A program made the position numbers and the translations under genes. Below the pieces are notes generated by a model, which saw only the letters and a list, made by a program, of their open reading frames with translations, searched no databases and was not told the DNA's origin. This document shows, piece by piece, positions 23,254 through 32,855 of a DNA stretch of 64,000 nucleotides. The DNA comes from Micractinium sp. NFX-FRZ (lineage: Eukaryota > Chlorophyta > Trebouxiophyceae > Chlorellales > Chlorellaceae), in contig JAPTJF010000080.1 in the NCBI GenBank assembly GCA_029339195.1, positions 106,350 through 170,349 of the forward strand, read 5' to 3'. Positions within the stretch are counted from its first letter, which is position 1. Each line of letters opens with the position of its first letter.

Positions 23254-26233
23254 ATGGATGTGAGTGCAGCGCTGCAATTGAATCCCGACAGCGCCAATAT
23301 CGCCTCGCTGCGGCAGGCCCTCCGAGCGCTCCAGGCGGCCTCCCGGCAGGCCTGCATCACCAGGCTGCGATGCGACGAGCTTGCAGACGGGGGCGCTGCT
23401 GCTGTGGAAGCAGCAGCAGCCACTGAAGCCTCGGGCAGCGGCAATAGCGGCGGCGTCGGCGCCCCTGATGGCAGCGGCAGCGGCACAGGTCTCATGTTCT
23501 CGCTTGCCCAGTTGGAGGCGATGCTGCGGCGCGAGGATGCGCTGCGACTGAGCTCTGAAACGCAGGCGGCGTACCGGGGTGGGTGGGGGCGGGGCTTATA
23601 ACCCCCTGCGAAGCATGCCACAGCGCAGTGCGCCATGTTGCATTTCCGCCCTCCTCGCGCCCCTCCCACCCAAACATACCCACATCTGCACGCTTGTACG
23701 GGTGCAGATGCCGAGCTGCGGGAGGACATCGATTGGATGGCAGTGACAGACGGCCTGCAGCGCAGGGTGGTGCGGGAGGCAGGCGTGCCGCCACACTTGG
23801 TGAGCCCCTGGCATGGGCTAGCGCGGCTGCCTGCACCGGCAGAGGGAGGAGCACCGACTGGTTGCTCAGCTAGTTGACCAAGGCTGCGCTTGCAATTGAG
23901 AATGTGACATCTGCCCTGCCTGCACTGCACAACGTACAAGCTGCTTGCCGATGCCGCCGGTACTGGCCTCTGCACGTGGTTGCCGCACCCGCCCCAGCGG
24001 GACCGCCCACTGCTCCACCCCTGGCCTTGCTGCGCTGGCGCCGGCACATTGGTGGCCTTGCTTTGTTAAACTCTGCCCCAACTTGTGCTGCCCTGTTGCG
24101 CTCACTTGGCTGCACCGGCGCCGTGCAGGAGGAGTGCGCGCTGCAGCACTTCAGGGCTGCCCCCCACATCTTCCCGCAGCTCAAGCCTCTGGCCATCTAC
24201 CACCGGTGGGTGGGGTGGCTGCCCAAAGCTGGGCTGTGGTGTGCAGTGCTGTGCTGCTCTGCTCTGCTCTGCCCTGCGCTGTGCTCTGCTCCACTCTGCT
24301 GCTCCACTCTGCTCTGCTCCGCTCTGCTGTGCACTGCTGCTCTGCTGTGCTCTGTCTGCTGTGTGTTGCCTTTGCGGTCGCCATCTCTTGCAGCTCGCTC
24401 CCCTGGCCGACTTACCACCGGTGCGGCAGCACGGCTGCTGGGCCGGGCCGCAGTTCGGGCAACCCATTGCGGCAGATGCTGCGCGTGCCAGCCTCGCTCC
24501 GCATCTCCTGCCCACAGAGCGTCCCCTCCCCTCACCCCGCTCCACCCTGTGCCCCCTCATCTCCCTTGCCCTGGCAGCTTCCAGCGCAGCCGGCAGGGCC
24601 CGCTGAGCGAGGGCGACCTTGTCCCTGCCGGACTGCAGCTGGCTGACTTACGCTGCCGCCCCGTCAGCTTGGCTGGCCTGGCCCAGGGGCCACGCCCGCT
24701 GGTGCTGCTGGCGGGCTCCTGGTCATGACCCCCGTACAGGTGGCACGCTGCGCTTTGCCTGCTGTGCACCTGCTGTCTGCCCTGCCCGCAGCCCTGCCGC
24801 TGCCCTGATGTGCGATCGCTGCTCTGGCCTGCCGCCCTGCTGCCCTGCGCATGACCACCCCCTCCCCTCGCACTCGGCGCCCCGCTGCTGCAGGGGCTTG
24901 GTGCCGGCGTTCAACAGCCTGCTCGCCGAGCTCCGTGACCGGGCAGAGTTTCATGGAGTGTACATTCTTGAGGCGCACGCGCAGGTAGGCCTTTTGGTGG
25001 TAGCTGGGAGGAAGGTGTGGCCGGCTGTGCCGTGCCGTGCCGTGCTGTGTGTGCTGAGCTGCGCCGCTCCGTGGGGTGTGCGTCCGCCAGTCTTCCTATG
25101 CAGCTGGCGCGCCGCTGTGCTGTGCGGCCCACCCTGCCCCTATCCCATTCCATTCTGAGGCACTCATCAGCGGCCTGGACGCCTCACACCCGCCTGCCAC
25201 TCTGAACCCCACCCGCACTCCCGCACTCTGGTGCGTTGCATACTATAAGTAGTAGCTACAACCCCTTTGCAGGGCTTGTGGACCATCAGCAGCGCCCCCT
25301 TCACACCCGACCGCCAACCCTTCCTTCTTGTTGCCTCCCCTCTGCAGGTTGCGCAGAATGAGTGGCCCTCGGCAGCGCACATTGTAGATCGGACCTCCAG
25401 TCAGGCATCCTAACCCCCTTACCCTCCGCAATGCCCCACTTTAACATGCAGGACGAGTGGCCCATCAGCAGCGCCCGCTTCACGCCCGACCGCCAGCCTG
25501 TCCTGCTGAACCAGCCCCGCAGCACAGAGGAGCGGGCGCAGGCGGCGCAGCGCTTTGTGGAGCAGTACGGCTTCCAGGTAGAGAGCAGCAGGGTGGTTGG
25601 TGTGGGGAGAACCTTCATCTAGGGAGAGCAGAGGCACGCCCGGATCCTGCGGGCAGCTCCCATGCTGCCTGCTGCCCCCACCAGACCTCTCTTGTGCCTG
25701 CCTGTGACCACCACCTGACGTTGTTGAATACTTTACACTTTCCTGAAATGCAGCCACCCATGCTGCTGGACCCAATCGACAACCCCTTTGATGCCGCCTT
25801 TGCCCCCTGGCCCCTGCGCTTCTACATCCTGCACCGGGGGACCATCCGCTACAAGGCGCAGGTGAGGCGGGGAGGGCCCCAGGCGAGGCCTCCCCTTTGT
25901 GTAGGGAGGCTGCCGCCCCTGTGTGGAGGGAGCAGAGGCCAAGGGGTGGGTTGGCGAGAGGCAGCGGGCTGGCCGGCGGGCTGGCTGGCTGGTTGGGTGG
26001 GTGCCTGGATGGATGTATGGATGGGGCAGGCCAGGCGAGAGCAGTTGTGCATGCGACTGGCCCGGAGAAGTGCCTCCAACACCACTGATCTTGCATTGAA
26101 GCATCCCCTCCCCTGCCAGCAGCCGCGTGAGTGCTCCTATGACGTGGCCGAGCTGCGTGAGCGGCTTCTGGCGCTGCTGGCGGAAGCGGAGGAGGAGGAG
26201 GGCGGGCGGCAGGAGCAACGGCTGACCCCTTGA
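23254..26233 (+). CDS. Iodothyronine deiodinase-like selenoprotein (TGA = Sec)
   Basis: Thioredoxin-fold protein of the deiodinase-like family, predicted redox or dehalogenase-type enzyme; the substrate is unknown. Exons: 23254-23578, 23708-23799, 24129-24205, 24578-24739, 24894-24984, 25452-25577, 25754-25861, 26123-26233 (363 aa). The active site reads LVLLAGSWS, then TGA (24726-24728), then PPYRGLVPAFN. This is the GS-x-x-U-P-P-[FY] pattern of deiodinases, and TGA is codon 215. Downstream the fold continues across four splice junctions with no other stop: VYILEAHAQDEWPIS, LLDPIDNPFDAAF, RFYILHRGTIRYK, CSYDVAELRERL. The N-terminal ~190 residues contain no membrane anchor and are not recognised. 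The last acceptor is a NAGNAG site (26120 or 26123). The start Met is the first in the open exon. A candidate SECIS lies in the 3'UTR. Confidence 0.88.
24726..24728 (+). other. Selenocysteine codon (TGA) in deiodinase-like gene
   Basis: In-frame TGA at the catalytic position of the deiodinase active site, between TCA (Ser) and CCC CCG (Pro-Pro). The reading frame and family similarity continue on both sides, so readthrough as selenocysteine is the simplest reading. Confidence 0.85.
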
Positions 26234-26405
26234 AGGGCTCAGAATGCCGAGTTGCGCACGACCGAGGCCAGGGCAGGGTTGGGCCGGCTAAGTTGAGCAA
26301 CGTAGTGCCGCCGCGGCACCAGCTTGGTGCCACCTGCGGGGACTGGTGCCAACTAGGCAGCATTGTGGTGTCAGCACGCTGCCCGGCAAAGGGGCAGCTG
26401 CGGAG

Positions 26406-26507
26406 GGCAGGCGCATGCCAGGGCTTTATGACGGCCCCGCAGCAGCTTGGCGCGTCGAGCAGCGCCAAACTGCGGGGCCCGACGCCGCCCGGCCTCGCTT
26501 GCCTGCC
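26406..26507 (+). promoter_or_regulatory. Candidate SECIS element in 3'UTR
   Basis: 195-274 bp after the stop. ATGA at 26428-26431 faces GA at 26481-26482, the sheared-pair core expected of a eukaryotic SECIS. Between them a perfect 10-bp helix (ggccccgcag 26433-26442 with ctgcggggcc 26470-26479) is capped by a bulge and a second 7-bp helix (ttggcgc/gcgccaa). Below the core GGGC/GCCC and GGCAGGC/GCCTGCC can pair. The usual AA of the apical loop is not in its normal place: the 5' bulge reads CAGC. That lowers confidence. Confidence 0.6.
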
Positions 26508-26623
26508 GCTGCCCCTGGCACGAATGCAACCACCCGCACTCCAAACCTTGAATACTTGAAACATCCCTTGCATGATCGCACCCTGCATGCGCTTGCAGCC
26601 GTGAACCATGCACACACCGTTGA

Positions 26624-26628
26624 TGTAA
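26624..26628 (+). terminator. TGTAA polyadenylation signal, selenoprotein gene
   Basis: TGTAA lies 391 bp after the stop. It sits downstream of the candidate SECIS, so the element would be retained in the mature mRNA. Confidence 0.5.
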
Positions 26629-27290
26629 AGGAGGGGACTGGCGAGCCAGGGGGGAAGAGCGCATCGCCACAGTGTGACTAACCGGGACTTTCTTGTCTCC
26701 AGAGATAGCACCCTCTCAGACAGCGAGTGCTCAAAGAGCTGGCCCCGCCCTCGGCTGACCGGCCAAAACGACTGCTGGTGTACGTGACTGTTCATGGTCA
26801 TTGCCGCTTTGTTGGCAGTGTTCTGGTGACGTGCACAGTAACACAGGGGTTCGGGAACATAGGAGCAGAGGTACACTGGACAATGAAGCGCTTGATCCGG
26901 AACAGTCGTCTGAAAAGTGCATTGCGAGGCGTGACGGGGGATGGGTGTTGTGGTGACAGTGTGGCAGACGCTCAGGCATTGGTAGATATTCTGCGTGCAC
27001 AGCCGCAGAGGGGGCTGCATGCATGCATGATTGTGGGGTGAGTTTGGGAGGGGTGGGTAGGATATGACGGGTGGGGGAGGGGGGCAGAGAGGGGGCTGCC
27101 AGTCGCGCACTGGATGCGACGCTGTAGCTCAGACTGGTGCTGGCCCTTCTGATCGCTGCCATTGATGGCAGTGCTAACAACCAAAGAGGCCTTCACAGCT
27201 GCCGCCACCGGCAGGCGGCGGCGTGTCCACGGGTGCTTGCAGTTGCATCAGCTCGCCCAGCGGTCCGCCCAGCGGCCCGCCCCTTGTGCT
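26629..27290. other. Convergent intergenic region
   Basis: Between the 3' end of the selenoprotein gene and the stop of the minus-strand Cys-rich gene I see no coding exon on either strand. A G-rich stretch at about 27040-27095 is low complexity. Confidence 0.5.
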
Positions 27291-30200
27291 TTACTTGCAG
27301 GTGGTGCACTGCTTGCGCAGGCGGTCAGAGGCGGTGGGCTCGGACGAGTCGATGTACCAGATGTTAAAACGCTGCGTGCGGCACGAGGTCGGCAGGCCAG
27401 TGACTGCAGGGGGGGGCAGGGCGGGTGTGGGGGCGCAAGGTGGGCGAGGCCGCATGAGTATGGGGAGAGTGCTGGCAAGATGCACGGCGCAGCAGGCGCA
27501 AGGGCTCCCGGCAGGCAGCTTTACTGGCGCTGGTTCTGCATGTGTGCCACCACGCCGCCCGTCAGCACTGCAACGGGTCAGTAGTGTGGCATGCCAGCAC
27601 TGCGGTGGCCTCGCTGTGCCTGCCTTACAGCGCTTCCCTGCCGGGACAAGCGCTGCCACCCCCTTCACGCGCAACAGGGGCAACCCACGCAGCAGGCACG
27701 CCCTCCTGAAATGCATTTTGTGCGCACCCTTGTAGCGGACTTGCAGGTCGCCATACTCCGCATACCTGCAGCGGGCACAGGTACAAGCAGGCAAAAAAGC
27801 ACTTCAGCAGAGCAAGACAGCACAGGTTGCACGTGAAGATAGCCGTAATAACATGAGGCAAGAAACCAACGCAGGAAAGGCAGGTGCAAGCACCCGCTGC
27901 CCTGAGCAGCAGAGCAAACCCAGCCAACAGTAAATGTCCTTGTCCAGGCAAGCAAGCAGGCAAGTGGGCCGGCAGGCGGGCAAGTGGTAGGCCGTCATGC
28001 AGGCTGGTCAGCAGGCGCGGCGGCCTGGGCCTTTGCGAGATATTGAAAGCTAGCCCTCCACCCGTTTTGTCAGCTCCCAAAGGGGAGCCGTTGGGTGGGC
28101 AGCCTGTCCTGCCTACAGCTGCCTCACTCGCTGCCACATCCCGACAGGCCGGACAGGCACACGCTGAGGGCTCCCCCCACTGGGCGTAATGCCTCAAGCA
28201 CTCTTGCCATGCAAGGTACTGCTCCAGGCAAGGTACTGTGCAGGGTACTGCTTACTTGGCGTACTGCTCCATGCACTCTGCCATGCAGGCGTTGGGCCAG
28301 ACAGAGGAGCCGCCGCCGTGGGTGGTCGGCCTGGGGTACCTGCGGCAGGCAGGGGCAGCGGGGATTGGGGGGCCAGGGGGCGGTTGGGGGCAGCAGCGTC
28401 ATGACAGGGCGGTTGGCGGGTTGTCAGGGCAGCCGGCGGAACAACTTTGGGCGGCAGGCACAGAGAGTGAGTGGACTGCTCACAGGTGCGGGCACGAACA
28501 ACGGGGCAGGCTGCTGCGCATGGACATGCATTGGTAGCAGCAGCGGCGCTCATGAGCCCCGCCCTCGCCCGGCTCGCTGCCGCGATGCATACCGAGCTGC
28601 CTCGTAAGTTGAGCGCCCTGCCCCCCCAGCAGGCCATAGGCGCGGTTGATACTTGTTACCCAGGCCGGCCGCACGGGCGATAAACACTTGTTGCAGGCAT
28701 GCCTGCACCGCCTGCTTTGCTGCCGGCTCACTTGGGGTTCCACACGCAGACGGGGGCCCAGCCCAGGCTGCTGTCGCAGTACTTGTAGCAGTACTCGCGA
28801 GCCTTGACGCGGTCGTCGTCAATGGGCAGTCTGCAGCGGGGTCAGAGAGCGCGGGCTCAGGAGTGTTGCTTTCTGGCCCATCGCATTGCATGCACGCCTC
28901 GTTTCCCGCACGCCAGCAGGTTATTCAAGCAAGCCACAGCTTTCCGGCCATCACATTGCATGCAGGCGCTGTTTCCCGCACGCCAGCAGATCATTCAAGC
29001 AGCCACAGCACAGCACGGCAACTCACGGCAGTGCACAGCGTAGCACGGCATCTCCCAGCAGCGCAGCACAGCGCAGCACAGCGCGGGGCTCACAGGTCGG
29101 GGTCGGGCGTGCCAGAGGGGCAGCGCATGCAGGTGGGGGAGGTCTTGCCCATCAAGAAAAGAGTCTTGCAGGCGCTGGGGAGGCGGGTGTAGAATAGCGG
29201 GGTGGGGGAGAATATTTTGGTGGAGCACTGCAGGGGCAGGGGGGTGGGGCAGGGGCACGCGGGAGCAGTGCGACGGGGGGTGTTGGTGAGAGTTAGTGAG
29301 AGCTGGTGAGAGGAGCCAGGGAGGGGGAGGCTCATGCTTGGGAGCCTTCCAGCGTGGCAGCTCGCAAGGCAGCCTGCCATACACGGGTGACCCGGCCCTC
29401 CCCTTCCCCCAATGAGGGCGGCTGCACCCTGCCGGACAGCCAGCCAGCCAGCGGGCCAAGCAAAACCGGCCAGCCAGCCGGGCAGCCCGCCGCAGCCCGC
29501 GCCGCAGCGGCGGCCGGCACCAGGTCTGCTGCTGCCTGCTGCCTGCTGAACTGCTCACCCGTGCCACGCATGGGTTGCCAAAGGCGTAGCGCTTGCCGCC
29601 GGCCTCCACACAGATCGGGTTCCTGAGGGGTTGGAGGAGGGGGCGGGGCAGGGCGCAGGTCTGCGACTGGCTGTGCACCGTGCGGTGGCGCACCGTGCTG
29701 TGCTGCACGCTGTGCGCTGAAGCGGGCATTTTGGCGGCACAGGCACACTCAGCGAAGCAAGGAGTTGCACGGGCACCCGGCCGGTCGGCACACTGGCTGG
29801 CAGGCATGTGCCGCGTGGGCTCACACGAGACCGGCACACGCCACCCAGCCAGCCCACCCAGCCAGGCAGCCGGCCAGCCCCGCTGCCTCACCAGCTGTCA
29901 CGATCGGCGCAGGCCAGGTTGCACTGCTCCTCGGGCATGTCCTTGAACGCGGGACGGCGGGTGGAGCGCTTGGTGGGGCACGTGCGGCAGCCGGGGTCGG
30001 ACAGAGACTGGTCGCCAGAGGCGAAATAGATCTGCCAGACCTTGAGGTAGCAGCGGTCAGGCAGTACGGCGCGGTACCGCACTTTCAGGTCGCGAGCCTC
30101 GGCAAACTTTGCGTACTGTGATGCACACTTGGCGGTGCACTGCAGGCGCATTGGAACGGGGCAGGTGGGCTGGGGGTGAGAGGGCTGCAGGGGAGCCGGA

Positions 30201-31705
30201 TGTACCACCGGGGAGCGTGCTGTGCGCAAGGGGCAGGCCTCAGCACATGCTGGGGCATTGCTGGGGAGGCGCGCAGTTGGCGGTGCACTGCAGGCGGGCA
30301 GGCTGGCAGTGAGAAGGGCCGGGAGGAGCGAATGGCGGCAGTGTGCGGCTGACCAGGCAGGCCATGCTATGCGCTTGCCAGCTGCCTGCGCGGCCGCCGC
30401 CGCTGCCATCACGCTGCCAGCTGCTGCTGGTGCATGCGGTCATAGCAGTAGCCTGCAGCGCGGCAGTGTTCAGCTCGACCCCGCTGCTGCCGACGCTGCT
30501 TAATACATGGCCTCCTGCCCGCCCCGTACCATCACCATCACTGTACCTCATTGGGGTACATGAAGGAGCCTCCGCCCTTGGGCTGCATGCATGCAGGGTA
30601 TGGTGTGGGTGAGTGAGTGGGTGGGTGAAGTGAGGTGGGCGAAGTGGGTGGGTGGGGAGCAGAGGAAGGGTGGGTTGGACAGCAGTCCAACGGACTTTTG
30701 AGAAGCAGCAGGCACTGGTGGAGTGGAAGAGAGGCGAGGCAGGGGGTAGACAGTGTTTTGCCGGGGGCAGGCTGTCAGCCGCTCAACGAGGCAGGGGGCG
30801 AGGCAGGGGGCAGACGGTGCTGTGCCAGGGGCAGGCTGTCCGCTGCTCACAGAGGCAGGCACTGCTCAAGTGCTGCCTGTGCAAACCGAGGCACTCACGG
30901 TGGGGTTGGGGAACTTGGGGTTCCAGACGCACACTGCATCCCACAGGAGAGGAGGCCACTGGTTGAGTCGTGATTGCACGTGAGTTGCTCGCTCGCTGGT
31001 GCAACCGTGCATGCAGCGGCATCGAGTGTGCAGCGGGCAGCGGGGGCAGCGTGCAGGCCAGGAAAGGGTGTGGCGCACGCAGTGGCCCAAGTGCTTTGCT
31101 CGCGCCAGCAGGACTCCTCAACCCAATCTTGAATGGCGCTGCCACCACCTCGTCACTGAGACTGTACTGCAGGGCGCTTCTGGCAACCACCCACCCAGCT
31201 TCCTGCCGGCTTCCCTTGCCAGCCCACGTGCCATCCGGGACCAGCGGCTCACCCGGGTCCCACCCATCCCGCTGCATGCAGTCCTTGTAGCAAGCCGTGC
31301 GGGCCGCTACACGATCATCAGTGATGGTGGCGCTGCAGGGGCAGGAGGGCGGTCAGAAGGGGGGGGATGCCAGCAGGGGTTTGAATACGTATGTGAAGAA
31401 GATGGGAGGAAGCTGGCGAGGCCGCCCACCTCTGTGGGCCACTCATTGCACACTGCCGCCACCTAGTCACAGGCCGCTGTCAGGAAGCCTTCTGCCGCAC
31501 AGCAGAACGGTCTGGGCATTGAGAAAGGCGTCAGGAGGCTAGTGCTGCTGCTGCCTCAGGCAGCCTGCCTGGGCAGATGGTCCGCCACTGCCACACAGCC
31601 GGCCTGTGCCAGGGAGGAGCAAAGCCGAGCCTGGTGATCGCACCTTGCGGCTCCAGCCAGAGCGCAGACCAGCAGTGCAGCGAGTGCCCAGCGAGCGCCC
31701 AGCAT
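27291..31705 (-). CDS. Secreted Cys-rich protein with duplicated module and Kazal-like motif
   Basis: Exons (transcript order): 31705-31644, 31332-31253, 30933-30899, 30582-30547, 30139-29892, 29622-29559, 29227-29094, 28830-28732, 28339-28256, 27765-27728, 27403-27291; 330 aa. The N-terminus MLGARWALAALLVCALAGAA is a clear signal peptide. A module of about 110 residues occurs twice: unit A has DDRVAARTACYKDC, VCVWNPKFPNPT, GGGSFMYPNECTAKC, DLKVRYRA; unit B has DDDRVKAREYCYKYC, VCVWNPKYPRPT, GGGSSVWPNACMAEC, DLQVRYKG. Each ends in a C-x2-C pair (CRTC, CTTC). Between them, NPICVEAGGKRYAFGNPCVARC resembles the Cys spacing of Kazal inhibitor folds. It is probably extracellular or cell-wall; no enzyme motif seen. 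Apparent stops at 29092-29090 and 28731-28729 are avoided by splicing. Family not recognised. Confidence 0.78.
28874..29000. repeat. Direct repeat in intron of Cys-rich gene
   Basis: About 60 bp (tttcccgcacgccagcag and flanks) occurs twice in tandem with small changes, at about 28878-28940 and 28945-29000. Confidence 0.75.
30733..30852. repeat. Tandem duplication in intron of Cys-rich gene
   Basis: A unit of about 63 bp (gaggcagggggcagac ... ggggcaggctgtc) is present twice, at about 30735-30790 and 30798-30852. Confidence 0.7.
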
Positions 31706-32855
31706 GATGGGTGGTGATCGCCCGCTTTGGGGCGTGTTGGACTTAGTGAAAGTACTGCTAGTGTGGAATGGACGAAGATAGCCGATGCGAGATTTTGACC
31801 GCTTAGAATCCCAGCAGCGCTGTCCAGCTGTACTCGCCAGCTGCGCACGCCAGCTGGGCTGCAATTCTTGTGCTGACCGGTCAATTCAAGATTGAAAGAG
31901 TGAGAGGCTCTGGTCCTTCGCCTGGCGATTGCATCACCTCCGGGCATAGTACTACTGGTGAGGTGAGGGCGCCTGAGCCCCCTCGCAGCAACAGCGGTGC
32001 GCTGGGAGAGCAGGCTGCGGCACTGCTGCACAAGTGCAAGTGCAAGGTGTGACCCGCGGAGAACCGCCGGATGCACGCCAAGCGGTGCTGGGTAGTTGCC
32101 GCCGAAGCGGCCCGCCGGACGCCCGTGGGAGGCCGGCCCACACCGCCCGCTTTTACCAACAATCAGCCCCGCATCTGGACCACCGTCGCCGGCTTGTTGG
32201 GATGTGCTGGTCCTGCTCTTGCTTCTGGTTGTCCCCCCATGCTGCCCTCCTTCCCGCCTGCAAGAGGCCGCAGCCTGGCATGCGTGCCCCCTGACTCGAA
32301 GCTGTTTCACAGCACGCCTTCTCTGGCCGCCCTCCCTCCCTTCTCCCCCTGCCTCTTACCCACTGGCACCTGCCCGCTGCTTCACATCCATCCAGAAGAT
32401 GGGAGGGTGCGAACATAGGTTTTCAGTTGTCCGGGGTAACAAGCAGGGAAGCATCATTCTGATAATCTGCATTTGAATTGAAGTGCTGATGTACAGGGTG
32501 AACTGAGGCAGTCACAGACGGGCCTGTGCAAGCGTGGGGCGGGACCTGAGGCAGCGGCGCATTGCTTCCCGAGATGCATCAGACCCCAGACCGGCACACT
32601 AGGGAGGGAGCGCCTGCCTTGAGAGAGTGCTGCCCTGAGCGCCACGCTCCCAGTTTTATAAAATCGAATATGTAGTTAACATTGTGCGCATGGCACGTGC
32701 AAGAGGCCGGCCAGGCAGGAAGCGAGGTGCCATAGCAACCAGCAGGCCAGTCAGGCGCAGGGGCAGCTCTCTCCACACAGCGGGCAGCCACGGTGCATAT
32801 TGGGTGCTGCGACTAATGCAGTGCCTTTGTTTTGTTTCACCCACGTCCCGCCGCG
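31706..32855. other. Intergenic region upstream of Cys-rich gene
   Basis: About 1.15 kb between the Cys-rich start codon and the 3' end of the TMEM97-like gene. It should hold the Cys-rich promoter and the TMEM97-like 3'UTR. No exon-like coding segment or RNA gene was recognised. Confidence 0.5.

Noticed and set aside
24726..24728. TGA as a true stop ending a truncated protein
   Set aside because: It would end in the middle of the conserved deiodinase active site, and the frame and family motifs continue for five more exon segments.
28729..28731. In-frame TGA after VCVWNPK in the Cys-rich gene
   Set aside because: The donor AA|GTGAGC removes it, and the next exon continues with the expected YPRPT motif.
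29090..29092. In-frame TGA as the end of the Cys-rich gene
   Set aside because: A good GTGAGC donor begins one base inside it. Splicing restores the frame into a second copy of the Cys-rich module.
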